From contig CM068546.1 in NCBI GenBank assembly GCA_035048495.1, positions 31,018,674 through 31,082,673 of the forward strand: 64,000 bases of DNA, written 5' to 3'. The translations under genes and the position numbers were made by a program. The DNA is from Euptelea pleiosperma (Eukaryota; Streptophyta; Magnoliopsida; Ranunculales; Eupteleaceae). Of the stretch, positions 1 through 11,400 are shown piece by piece (position 1 is the first letter of the stretch; each line of letters opens with the position of its first letter). Under the pieces are notes generated by a model. The model had not been told where the DNA came from, did not search any database, and worked only from the letters and a program-made list of their open reading frames with translations.

Positions 1-115
1 TATCGGTTCGGTTCCATATTAAACTACCCAAGATCCGAATCATTATTTTCAGTTCGGTTCCAGTCTGATTTTTTTTAATCCGATTTGGTTCCGATTAAAC
101 GGGTAAATTGACACT
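1..115. repeat. end of a dispersed GGGTAAATTGACAC-type element
   Basis: AT-rich sequence with repeated GGTTCCG and CCGATT words ends in CGGGTAAATTGACAC, which is close to the reverse complement of the left end of the element at 279-408. It is probably the right part of a related MITE cut by the window edge. No coding potential was seen. Confidence 0.35.
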
Positions 116-278
116 AGTTTATTAAAAAGTGGTGAGGATATGATGAAACATGGGATAGTAGAAAATTTTAAGGAATTGCTATTATTAGAAAATGGTGAGA
201 AAGAAATGTGGGGTGATAACATAGCACATAGATAATGTTTCAGTTCCTGATGCGGGGTTCTAAATGTAGAGAGTGACT

Positions 279-408
279 AGGGGTGTCAATTTTACCCGTT
301 TAACCAGAACCGAATTGGAATCGGAACGGAAAACACCAGTTTCGGTTTCACATTTTTGGGAACCGATTAAAAAGTAACCGGAACCAGAACCGACCTGTTG
401 ACACCCCT
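279..408. mobile_element. short MITE with AGGGGTGTCAA ends
   Basis: The segment begins AGGGGTGTCAA and ends TTGACACCCCT, an exact 11-bp terminal inverted repeat, and its interior repeats GAACCG words. No clear target-site duplication was found, so the superfamily is not assigned. Confidence 0.5.
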
Positions 409-738
409 AAGAATAACATGTCAACATGATGTGGATGAGAGAAAAAAGGCTACTGCCCACTACTCTAATTTAGTACAGATTGAGATATATAGATATAGAT
501 TAGCCTTAACTAATCTATATTACTAATTTTATACTAAACATCTCGTGTCCACTTATTTTATTTGGTTGTTGATCAAAACTTATTTATGTCATTTTACTTG
601 TCTTGTTTATATTAAGACTCACAAGACACTTTTAGGTGTTTCGAGATACTTTATCCTTAGTTTTTTCTATAAATAACCCTGTAAGTATAAAAAGTATGCT
701 TAAACTTAAGGGTTTTTTGTCTTTTCATTTGTAGAAAT

Positions 739-1406
739 TAAGGTTTAAAGAATGGCCGTTATAATGGATTCAGACCTCCCCCGTTACGTTATTTACTATT
801 AAAATACTCAAAAAATAACGGCTGTTATTTTCCGTTATAACGAAAATAATGCCGCTATTTTTTTGGAAAATTTGTGAAAAAACGGCTGTTATTTTTGAAA
901 ATTTGAATTTCGACGCCAATTTTTCCGTTATATTCTATTTTTACCCGATAGTTCGATTCGTTATAATTGCAGTTATAACGGAAAAGGTAATGCCCCCAGT
1001 CCATTACCTAGTTAGTAAATTAGCATATTATACACGTTTAATACCCGGATTTTTTTATTTTTTTGAAGAAATGTTTAATACAGCCATATAAAATAAAAAA
1101 TCAGAAAAAATTACGAATTTTAAGAATATACCAATACAACACGTATTATTCGCGTTTAATACATGATTTTTGTATTTTTTTAAAATAAGAATGTATTAAA
1201 TGCCCACATAAAATGAAAAAAATTGGTAAAATTCAGTCTTTTCAAGACCAAGTGAGTATAACATTCAACAATGACTGAATTTTTGACTGATTTTTTTATC
1301 CCAAAACCGAATTAAACTCGAACTTTTCCCGTTTCGAATCTTTGCCGTATACCAAATTGCTAATTATGGTCCGTTATACCATTATAACGGCCCCATTTAA
1401 ACCTTG
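739..1406. mobile_element. hAT-type MITE, CCGTTATAACGG family
   Basis: Starts TAAGGTTTAAAG and ends TTTAAACCTTG. Flanking 8-mers are GTAGAAAT and GTATAAAT (7 of 8 match), fitting the 8-bp target duplication of hAT elements. The interior is rich in self-complementary CCGTTATAACGG-like words. At 668 bp it is the longest copy in the window. ORFs inside it are not coding. Confidence 0.65.
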
Positions 1407-1792
1407 GTATAAATCATTACAAAGTTTTTTAAATTTGTATCTAATGTCGAAGGCCATGGATGACTCAGTTGAGTTACGGGCACGAAAGTGTTAGGTCACC
1501 AACCAACCACATAAGATCCATTTGCATTGATGCCATGAATCAACAATCTTCTTCCTTGTGTCATAATTGGCCTGATTAAAAGTAGGACCACCCCCATCAT
1601 TTTACTCCTCTGCCTGGTGGGTCCCCACAGTTGCTTCAACAATAACATTGAGCTGTGTGAAGATATGCGGCAGATGATCCTGAAGCGGACATTTTATTGT
1701 CCACTTTAGTCACATATCATAAAAACTCATCGCTTATTATTTTAGTGAGATTTTACCGAAGGATGGGGGTAACAACAAAAAACAAATTTACC
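1407..1792. other. intergenic, nothing recognised
   Basis: No ORF with protein-like composition and no terminal repeats were seen here. Confidence 0.5.
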
Positions 1793-2148
1793 GAGGAGAA
1801 GTTTTCTTATGGAGCTGTGGGGCGCATAAATTTTTTCGGGCCACTGACCCATGAATGATTAGCCGACCCACCCCTTGATAGATCTACACACCAACAATCA
1901 GCCTCATTGGTGATTTCTACCCATCAGATTCGAGCACTTTTAATGGGGTGATTTCTAGCTGTTGGATTTGATTTTTTTTTTTTTTTTTGGGTACTAGCTC
2001 GGATTGAATTGCTAGAGATCACCAATCAAACTAATTGTTGGTTTATAAGTCTATCAAGTGGTGGGCCAATCATGATGGGTCAGTGGACCCGAAAGAGTGT
2101 CACATGGCATGTTATGTGCCCCATAGACCTGCAGGAAAAATTCTCCGC
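1793..2148. mobile_element. diverged palindromic MITE (CAGCCTGATTAGTGATTT core family)
   Basis: The outer arms are imperfect inverted repeats (GAGGAGAAGTTTTCTTATGG against a reverse-complement partner at 2110-2148). Inside are diverged versions of the window-wide core (GGGCCACTGACCCATGA, CACCAACAATCAGCCTCATT). A T-run lies near the centre. The ORF at 2009-2314 falls mainly inside it and is not a gene. Confidence 0.45.
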
Positions 2149-2640
2149 TGCGTCCAAAATGTACTCCCAGGTGAAATATCTTAAAAACTCAGCGCTTTTA
2201 TTTTTTAATACTTTCAAATTCAATTTTCAGTTAAAACGTATTAACAGTCAAATAACGGCCGTTATAACTCTTGGATACTTTATAATGTATTTAATTAAAT
2301 ACAAAGTCACATAGCTTTGCTACGTGGGGCCTCCACAGCCATATGTTACTTCATCAAAACGAACCATACTCATCCACCGTGATTGACGTAAGAACTTCGC
2401 TTCTAAAGACTTACTTTTGACAAGTCACATTAAGTTCCAGCCATGTCTGCCCCCTAATAAAAGTCTTATCATGCGGATTTGCATCAATGATCAATTATCA
2501 ATCTACTCGGTGTGGGACCCATTGGTGAGGCGCCTACTATCCTCTTTTTTTGACTAGTTAAAATGTTAGATTGATCATGAGGACTACAGTAGATGGACAC
2601 CATTGGATCATAAGTTTATTTTTTTGGGGTTGGTTTGGGT
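2149..2640. other. intergenic, nothing recognised
   Basis: AT-rich sequence with one CCGTTATAAC word near 2260 that may be a scrap of the hAT-type family. No gene was seen. Confidence 0.4.
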
Positions 2641-2645
2641 GAGAG

Positions 2646-3008
2646 AAAATTTTCATCCAACGTCCGGGTACCACCTAAAAACGCCACGTGTCACATTCTT
2701 AGAGACTAATGACTGTATGGATGTTTGGCCCATCCCTAGGTGGGCCTACAGACCAAAAAAAGCCTGATTAATAATTTTCAACTGTCGGATCTAAGTACCT
2801 CAAAATAATACTCGAATCCCATGGTTGAAAATCAACCCATGAAAAAGACTGAAATCTAACTGTTATAAACCACCAATCTGGATGGTTGGATGGTTTTTTG
2901 TTGTAGGTCCACATAGGGATAGGCCAACATCCATACGGTCGTTGGTCTCTAAGATTATGCCACGTGGCATTTTTACTTGTTGCCCGGATGCCTGGATCAA
3001 AATTTTTT
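2646..3008. mobile_element. palindromic MITE with G-box core
   Basis: Outer arms read AAATTTTCATCCAACGTCCG on the left and a matching inverse near 2985-3008. GCCACGTGTCAC (about 2683) and GCCACGTGGCA (about 2959) face each other. The core ATGGATGTTTGGCCCATCCC and its inverse are present. Superfamily is inferred as Mutator-like from better dated relatives at 40374-40748. Confidence 0.6.
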
Positions 3009-3031
3009 TGTGGTGGGTGGGGGGAGAGATT

Positions 3032-3200
3032 TAAAAAACGGCCGTTATTACGGTAACGCCCCTACTCCATTGCTTTATTTTGAAAATAAAAAAACTACAG
3101 GTTTAGCGTTGTCAAGAGTATTATGACCGTTATTTACTTCAGATGTGACCATAATAACGGCCGTTATAATAGTCACAACCGTAACGTTAAGTGACCGTTA
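3032..3200. repeat. fragment of the CCGTTATAACGG hAT-type family
   Basis: Begins with ACGGCCGTTATTACGGTAAC and contains several AACGGCCGTTAT palindromes, but typical CAAGGTTT ends are missing, so it is a partial copy. Confidence 0.45.
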
Positions 3201-3289
3201 CATTTATTATTTCCCTACCATCTATCTGTAATCACCGAACCATAAGATAAAAGCATTAATTGGAGTACAATGAAGTGTAAGAAGGAACG

Positions 3290-3420
3290 ACTTCCAATGC
3301 TGTTTGAAGGCCAGCTTTTTCTCCCCAAAACACTCACCTGTGTACGTATGCGGCGAGGCCGAGGTGGTCCGTCCGTACAAAATACCCGTGCCGACATCTC
3401 CTGCCCTGTCATCGAAATTT
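3290..3420. repeat. half copy of the fold-back element at 60190-60380
   Basis: Words such as GGCGAGGCCGAGGTGG, CGTCCGTACAAAATAC and TGCCCTGTCATC match the right arm of the 60190-60380 palindrome. The left arm is absent. The overlapping ORFs on both strands are by-products. Confidence 0.45.
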
Positions 3421-3693
3421 TACTCCAAGCCCCCCCTACAGTAACAATCATAAACAACTTTATTAAATGTTATGCCGTGTTTGGCGACGGCTATAATTTT
3501 GTTCCTAAATAGATTTTCTCATAAAGAGAATAACTTAAATCTTATCGAATGGTTTGGATGTTCTGTTTGGGAATAGAACAATTTTAAGCTTGAAAATAAC
3601 TTAAAAAAGGAACTTCAAGTGGATGAAAACATTATGGAAAAAATGAAAGTGTAGGTAGAAGGGGAGAAATCGGAAAGGACCAGTTGGAGAGAG

Positions 3694-3990
3694 CAAGGTT
3701 TAAAGGGCCGTTATAACGGTATAGAGGACTGGGGCATTACCGTTTTTTCTGTTATAACGAAAATAATGCTCAGGGGCAAAAATAGAAAATAACGGAAATA
3801 ACAGAAGATAATGGAAAAAATGGTGCCTGAATTCAAATTTTGAATTTCAGATTAAAAAAATAGCGGAAATAACAGCCGTTTTTTTCTCAAATTTTTCTAG
3901 AAAATAACGGTAATTATTTTCGTTATAACGGAAAAATAATAGAAAATAACGGCCGTTATTTTCTGGGCATTTTAAGGAGTATATGACGCT
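3694..3990. mobile_element. truncated hAT-type MITE
   Basis: Starts CAAGGTTTAAAGGGCCG, the family's left end, and continues with repeated AATAACGG and CCGTTATAACGG words. The expected TTTAAACCTTG right end was not found, so the right side is lost or rearranged. Confidence 0.5.
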
Positions 3991-4329
3991 ATCGTACAAA
4001 GTACGGTCCACACCATGCCACGACAGCATATAGTTATCAAATCTCCGTTTAAAACCCGACTTATTTTTTTATTTTAAAAATGTTTCAAATCATGGTGTTT
4101 TCAAAGCATCGGGAAAAAAACACGAAATATTCAATAATCCGAAATTTCATGAATAAAACTCATTTTTGTTTTTGTAAATTAAAGAATATATATTTTTATT
4201 TATATTATGTTACCAATTTTTGTGTTCCTAAAAATGTTTTTAAAAAATATTAATCCTACCCATTTGAAGACATTGATAAATGAGAAATATGTTTTAAAAA
4301 TTATTAATGTTGTTTATATTACTTACATG

Positions 4330-5010
4330 TAAGGCGGCATTTGGTACGTCGGCAAATTACTTCCGAGAGAATATATTGTCGCAGTCCATCAACTTCACGG
4401 CCAAATATCCGAACATCAAGATCTTTTAAAGCGTTTGGCAACCATATCATTTTCTCGTCAAAATATTTACCCACCTAATTTTCAGTGTTCCGATGGCGTA
4501 GGCAAATTTGTGGAAAGTTATCCAGCACACTACATAAGTACCATAATTGAAACTTGTCATAATGAAACAATGTCACATGGCCTTAAAATTTTTTTACTAC
4601 AAAGAGCTATATGTGTGTGGGACCGGCTCATCGCATACTTTGATGTTTGTTAAACAGAAAAGTTGTGATATCACCGAAATTAATCTTTGTACACATGTTC
4701 ATGATCTGAACCGTCCAATTAATGGACCAATCGCCTAAATAACAAAGTCTATTATTTTTATGGTGATAATTAGCTTGATTTTTGGTATGTACAGATGGGC
4801 CAAAATGGGTGTGACACATGTCATATTAGTAAATATACGAGGCGTCCAATGTTCATAGAGCTAGTGGGCCCAAAAAAGTGTGCCATGTGTCATATTGGTA
4901 AATATATGAGGGGGAGGCTAAATATTTTTGTAAGAAAATGCCTGGCGAGCCAAACACAACGAAAAGTGCATTTGCCCAAGCAAAAATTTTATTTTCCTAC
5001 GAAAGTGGCC
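4330..5010. repeat. probable degenerate DNA transposon with internal duplication
   Basis: The ends look weakly inverted (GGCATTTGGTACGTCGG near 4335; a GCCAAACAC partner near 4950). Inside, a unit of about 68 bp containing CATGTCATATTAGTAAATAT occurs twice in tandem at about 4797-4912. Family unknown. Confidence 0.3.
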
Positions 5011-5489
5011 TAGCAGACGCAGGGTGAGGGAAATATTCTGAGTGTTGTTTTTGCTTATTTGCTGTAGTTCTACCCAAATCATTTTAAATGAGCATTTTTC
5101 AATGGGTGAAGTTTTGCCGCATCACAATTTGCTAACTTGGAGATATCAGAGTGCCTTGAGATTCTTCTGATGATCAACCCTATAGCACCAATGAGATGGT
5201 TTTGGATGATAACTACATTTGATAATTGGTCCTTCTCTTCGCTCTCTTGCCGCCAATTCTACAATCCAACTGTGACCACCTTGTGTGTTATTGTGCAAAT
5301 ATTAAGCATGATCGATATCCTCAAGGGACGTCGTGGCATTTCGCGAGCTGACGGCACATATTTATCAATGTACAACTGCTCATTGGCAAGTGGACAAGAG
5401 CTGTCACCTCTAATTTGGTGAGGTATAATAGCATGCTTCCACAGCATATAGCTCCATCTACCACAGGTAAGTAATCTTACCATGGGTGG

Positions 5490-6130
5490 AGTAAGGTGCC
5501 ATTTCGGGAGTAAAACCTAAATGACCACCTACAATACGACCCATGAGCTAGGCACACTTTGCCAATCGCTATGTGGACCTACAAATCAAAAATCAGCCTG
5601 ATTAGTGATTTCAAACCTTTCCATCTTATACCCCAAATAATGGACAATAATGCTCAAATTCACACGGTTAAAATCAACCCATGAAAATGCTCAAATGCAA
5701 CACATACTGATTTTTGGTTTGTAGGCCCATATGGGAAAAAATTCGCTGGTCCCGGGGTTTGAAGGTTCCCTCCCAAAATGTTTTGACACGTACCCTTTAT
5801 TAACCACCCTTAACCAACTAACCAAGGGTTAACGTGGGTTGGGTTTAGGCCTTGAAGTATGTGTCAAACATTTTGGCAGGGGACCTTCGAAGTTTGAAGG
5901 ACCAGGGACGGCAAATTTTTTCTCAGCCTATATAAGGATTGGCCAAACATAAAACATCCATAAGGTCGACAGAGTCCTCTAAAAGCATACCACGTGGCTC
6001 ATATTGTGGACGGTCATATAAGTTTTTACTCCCATTTTGGCCGGGTGAATCGTGTGACAGCTCACTTTAGCATCACTAGGTGCCATTTCGGTGGTGTGAT
6101 GGCACGAGTAAGGTGCCATTTCAGCAAGGA
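5490..6130. mobile_element. palindromic G-box-core MITE split by a second MITE
   Basis: The left part carries AAGGTGCCATTTCGGGAG and the AAAAATCAGCCTGATTAGTG core; the right part carries GGATTGGCCAAACAT and CCACGTGGCTCATATT. The core is interrupted by the element at 5730-5923. AAGGTGCCATTTC recurs near 5496 and 6110, with a similar word near 6073. Confidence 0.5.
5730..5923. mobile_element. nested MITE with GAAAAAATTCGC ends
   Basis: Left arm GAAAAAATTCGCTGGTCCC and right arm, inverted, GAAAAAATTTGCCGTCCC form long imperfect inverted repeats that continue through TTTGAAGG and CAAAATGTTT. It sits inside the core of a second MITE; flanking GCCCATATG and GCCTATATA may be a decayed 9-bp target duplication. 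Confidence 0.5.
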
Positions 6131-6799
6131 GATGGCATGCTTTATTCTCATTACACTTTTTTTTTTTTTTTATAGATAAAAATTCATTTTTTAAAGACCT
6201 TGGAAGCTGAGAAGGCTTACCAAGGCAAAAAGGCTGGAAACAAGGTGAAGCAAAAACACAAAACAAAAGACTCCCAAAAGACATGCATGTTTTATTAAAA
6301 TAAGGTGTCATTTGGGACATGATTTGTAAATTTCGCAATCTACAGAAAGTGGGTGATAATAACCGTCCATCCCACAAGGATCTTCAGTCGTTACAGATAA
6401 GGAAAGATCACGCAGATCACAACTGTCATAGATATGGCAAGATTATAAGGTGAGTTAGTGCAGACTTTTCTAGTTACTGTGTCAGTTGGAAATAAATCAC
6501 AAACCAGAGAATGCTAAAGAACAGTTGCAATGTAACTACTAAATGAAAAGTACTTGAAACAGTAATAGCAAACCAATCCGACTATGCGGGACCTACAGTA
6601 ATAACTGCTGACAGTTGTTTCGTGATATACTGGAATCAATCTAGAACTATGTTTGTCTTTAAATTCCAACCTACCAAATTGAATCTCTCTCTCTCTCTCT
6701 CACACATGCATGAGGTAGTACTCACCATCGGTAGGTCATTAGGTCCCACCCAAGAGATCTCGAAAGGCAAAAAGATTGATATATTCGGATAATATAAAC
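6131..6799. other. intergenic, nothing recognised
   Basis: Contains a T-run near 6160, a short CT microsatellite near 6685-6705 and no protein-like ORF. The 132-residue minus-strand ORF at 5979-6377 runs into MITE sequence and has low-complexity lysine runs. Confidence 0.45.
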
Positions 6800-7078
6800 T
6801 AAGGTTTAAAAATCAGCCGTTATAATGAAAATAATGGCCGTTATAACGGATTCGGACCTACCCCGTTATGTTAGGTACCGTTAAACTGCCATTTTTTTAT
6901 TTTTTTTTCTTTTTTTCTGTTATTTTTCGTTTTTAAATTTTTGAAATTACATTTTCAAAATTGGAATTTCAGAGCTCTTTTTTCCGTTATTTCCATTTTT
7001 GCCCCTGAGCATTTTTTTCGTTAAAACGGAAACGCCCCCAGACCGTCATACCGTTATAACGGTCCCTTTTAAACCTTG
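6800..7078. mobile_element. hAT-type MITE with perfect 8-bp target duplication
   Basis: Starts TAAGGTTTAAAAA, ends TTTTAAACCTTG, and is flanked on both sides by ATATAAAC (6792-6799 and 7079-7086). The interior has the family's CCGTTATAACGG words. It fits the hAT signature of an 8-bp duplication and a YARNG terminus. Confidence 0.75.
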
Positions 7079-7086
7079 ATATAAAC

Positions 7087-7594
7087 AATTCAATGTTTTG
7101 CATTTTTGGGAAAGTAAACGATAGAAATTATTCAAAAAGAAAAGTCCATAGATCGTATGGTTAGGATCATCTGATTGAGTCTACTTTTGGTCTATGAGGT
7201 ACGTTCTCCCACTCTCCCTGATGAGTACCACAGATTTTCTTGGGAAAAGCACGAGGCCAATGTCTTGATATATGTATATAGACCATTGATTGATTTATTG
7301 GGCTGCTCGCTAGATCGTCTGTCTAATGTTTTTTTTTTTTTGACAATCAAGAGTCCGATACGTCTGATGGTCGACATTACCTACTTTTTGTGAATGAGGG
7401 TATCCTGATCCTAGTTATTTTAATACGCGTATCTGACGTATTTTTAATAAAACATATGACACGGTTGTCTTGTTCAAAGATTCGATAAAATTTGTATAAT
7501 TTATACAGAACCATATTGTGTCCGTACCGGGTCGGCATTCTACAAAAACTATTCCCGAATTATCTAGAAAAAGTAACAAAATGCATAAAAAAAA
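7087..7594. other. intergenic, nothing recognised
   Basis: No terminal repeats or gene seen. A T-run lies at about 7330. Confidence 0.4.
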
Positions 7595-7993
7595 GGGTCG
7601 GGATCGGCGGACAACCATTTTTGACAACAATTTTGACAACCATTTGGCAGACCCACGTAGAAGATGAATCAATGGCTGATTTTTGTTGAGGACGATCTCT
7701 ATGGTGAGGAGATCATCCACACAAAAATTCAAATTATTCTGAATTTCGTGGACTGGACTGGTTTAGAAGTTGAAGAATTATGGACTGTCTATTTTTTCCG
7801 TGTAACTTGAAAACTACATTTGATTGGGTTAGAAGTTTCAGAATGGGCTGATTTTTTGTTGGGGTGATCTATATGGTGAAGAGATCATCCTCACCAAAAA
7901 TCAGCAAATCAGCTATTGAATCATCTTCTGTGGGTCCGCCAAAATGGTTGTCAAAAATAGTTGTCAAAAATGGCTGTCCCCTGATCCTGACCC
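7595..7993. mobile_element. palindromic MITE with GGGTCGGGATC ends
   Basis: Left end GGGTCGGGATCGGCGGACAA and right end, inverted, GGGTCAGGATCAGGGGACA. The arms continue through CCATTTTTGACAAC. A-runs flank both sides. The same GGGTCRGG terminus is found at 9665-9871 and 32908-33307. Two ORFs here are just readings of the palindrome. Confidence 0.65.
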
Positions 7994-8453
7994 AAAAAAA
8001 ATGCACATTATTTTTAATTTCTTGATACTTTTTATTTTATTTTATTTTTTTGCCGAAATTTTAAACCTATTTTCAAATGACAACTCCAAATTATACTCCA
8101 ATTTTTAACTATTTTTTGCAGCATGCTCCTGCTCCTGCTCCTGACTCAAATTAGTGTCCTTATTCCTTACCGACCATACTGCTTAAATCCACGGCGATAT
8201 GGCACCCAATATCCGCAACTATAATTAACTCTTAATTGTGATACCAAAATAATGTTAATCTCAACACAAAGTACACTAATTTGAACCAACTCCATACACT
8301 GATTCAGATAAAAAAAAAATATAGGAACTGAGAACAGGTTGCAATTCGACCTACCTCTGGTAAATTAATAAGAAAAAGAAAAAAAATGGGAACAAAATAA
8401 TTGGGAGAAACAAAAAGTAAATGAAAAGCACACAGAAAAAAATGCATATTATA
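7994..8453. other. 3' flank of the hydrolase gene, no other gene
   Basis: AT-rich sequence with a short CTCCTG repeat near 8128. On the minus strand this is the 3' UTR and downstream region of the gene ending at 8454; AATATAAT-like words just after the stop could serve as polyadenylation elements (inference). Confidence 0.4.
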
Positions 8454-11400
8454 TTACTTCCATGGATCATCCCACCCTTTGGGTCCCTCTGTTTTAACAA
8501 AGTTTACTATGGCCTGAACTGCTTCTGCAACCCTGTTAGAAAGAGAGTGGTTTCCCCATTCAATCTCAACTTTCTCTGCTCCTCCCATGGCTCTGCATAA
8601 TCTGCATGAGACCAACCATCAACACCATCATTAGATCACAAAACTTCATTCAGGGAAAAAAGAAACATGCCGAAATCGTGCATCTGTGTGTTAATGTAGG
8701 TTGAACACATTAAGACAGGCCAGATACTGACATTTTTTCTTACTATAGGTAGCTGGGTTCGAACCAACAACCAAAAATGGTTTTGATACAGAGACCATCC
8801 AATTGAGTGACCGGTACTAACTTCAAGGCTTTCCCATCTGGACGAACAAGATATGACATATGAGAGAGTTTTTACCTTTCAACCAACGCTTTCTTATCAA
8901 CATACTCTGGCACGTACTCATCAGCCATGGAATACATAATCTGCAGCGAACACACACCTTGAGTAATTAACTTACCATTACTAGCGGTTAGGAATTAATA
9001 CACGAAATAGCATCCTTCAGGTTAGTATTTAAAGAAAATGATAGAGCATGCTTATAACTAGACAGGTGAATGTTGTGACTGATCATATGGTTAACCAAGA
9101 AGTGATGCACTAGGGCTGACTTGCATCCAAGATAGACTGCTCCTTACCGCTCTTTTGTGATTTGTGTGGATATTTTAAGCATACCTTAAGACAACCAAAA
9201 ACGCTGCCCAAATTGGCCTACCTGGCAAGGTGTGTTTGACATATGTTCAAGTCTCATTCTCAGTTGGTCATCACTAAGATCAGAACTGAACATGTCATCG
9301 TCCCCCATGTACGCACAAAGGGAATGATACCTACAAGGTACGCAACATTTTCAGTAAAGGGAAAACATGTTACTCAAAAACCAAAAGAAAGTTAAGTACG
9401 GAGATCATAGCTAAAGAAATGCACCATTTTGCTTTTGTAGGTTAAACTAGTAACTTAAGCGAATTATAAGATGGTGTAAAGTAAATTAGGGTTTTGAGAT
9501 GGGAAGAGGAAGGAGAAGAATAGAGAGAGAGGAGGAAGTCAGACTGGTATCTTGAACTTACACTAGTTTATTTTATATACTAATGATGTAATAAAGGTAA
9601 AAGTACAGAAATACCCTAGTGTAACATTAGCACTCCCCCTCAAGCTGGAGCATATATATCATACGGGTCAGGATCAGCTGACCAACTTTTTGGACCAATG
9701 CCTGAGCCACCTACTCTCGGGTGTCAATTTCAAGAATCCAACAGCGGTTGTGAAATGGCAAAAAGTGAATGCCAGCTCAGCACGCCATCCACCATTGGCT
9801 TCTCGAAATTGACGCCCGAGAACAGGTGTCTCGGGCATTGGTCCAAAAAGTTGGTCAACAGAGCCCGACCCATATCATATATACCCAGCTTGAAACATAA
9901 GGTCAATCGTTTGATTATCACAAAACAGAGGAATAGGGAGATCAACTGCAAATCCTATCTCCTGGAGAAGATTCCGCAGCCATGTTAACTCATATGTAGT
10001 ATGAGCCATAGGCCGATATTCTACTTCTACGCTAGATCGAGCCACCACATTTTGTTTCTTACTCCAGCATGACACAAGGTTCCCACCAAGGAATGTGCAA
10101 TATCCTGTGGTAGATCTATCAAATGATGAGCTAGCCCAATTAGCATAGCCTTCAACACGCAGAACATAAGCTCCCTTGAGATACCTCAGAACATGAATCA
10201 CAATCGCCCAATGTGGGATCCGAGGCTCTTGTATAAATTGACTAAGCACACTAACAACGAATGAATTATCCGGTCTAGTTAGGGTGGGGTAGTTAAGCTT
10301 ATCAACCAATTTCTGATACATTCCAGGATCATCAAACAATTCTTTTTGATCAATAGTAAACTTCATATTAGGATCCATTAAAGTGTCTACCGGTTTAGTT
10401 TCCAGTAAACCAGTCTCAAGTAAATCCAAAACATACTTTCCTTGAGACATTAATTCTGGCCTTTGACCGCGCAACTTCAATACTCACAAAGTACATTAGC
10501 TGTCCAAGGTCTTTAGTGTGAGTGTACGTGAAGAAATTGCTTCAAATTCTCTATACGCCATTACCTGTAATCACGATGTAATCAATATAGACAACCAAAA
10601 CGATCTTCCTAGCCTTAGATGCCCGACAAAATACATAGTCGTCTGATGGACATATTCTCAAACCAAACTGAAGTACGACTTCATAAAACCTATCCAATTA
10701 AGCTTGAAGCGATTGTTTCAACCCATATACAACCTTTCATAACCTACACATCCTGGAAGACTGTCCCTGAGCAACAAATCCTGGTAGTTGCTCCATATAA
10801 ACCTGCTCATCCAAGGAACCATAAACACATTTTTTGATATCTAACTGGTATAGAAGCCACTGTGCATTAGCAGAAAGAGAGATGATGACACGAATCGAGG
10901 GTATTTTAGCCACCGGAGAAAACGTCTCAGCATAGTCAATGCCATAGGTTAGAGAATAACCCTTGGTAACAAAACGAGCATTAAGCATGTCTACAAATCC
11001 ATTTGGAAGATGTTTGATAGTATATACCCAACGACAATCCACAACCTACTTACCAGTTGGAAGAGAGGTAAGGTCTCAAATGCCATTATGATGACGAACA
11101 TCCATTTCATCCTACATTGCTTTCCTTGAACCAAAATGTGACAAAGCATCTTGAAGATTATTAGAAATTGATAGAGAGGAAAGACACATATGAAAAAGAG
11201 AAATGAGTAAGAGAAACTGTTAAAGAAGAAAACGTGTTGGGTCCCCTGGGCCCACACTTAAGTTACTTGGTCCTTAAATAGTTTCTTAATTTACTTGTTT
11301 CTATTTTAGCTTTTTTTGTTGCCTAAGTTTTCCTAGTTGTCACTTTCCATTTTTGTAACGTTGGAACATCTATAAATATAATATAGGAGATTGATCTAAG

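Noticed and set aside
5259..5483. Minus-strand ORF with a fairly protein-like stretch (RGDSSCPLANEQLYIDKYVP)
   Set aside because: Composition is unlike the surrounding repeats and it may be a fragment of a gene or transposon, but I could not match it to a family or find splice sites. A protein database search would decide.
8755..8810. Functional tRNA gene
   Set aside because: Only A- and B-box-like motifs are present; no acceptor stem or anticodon arm could be folded by eye.
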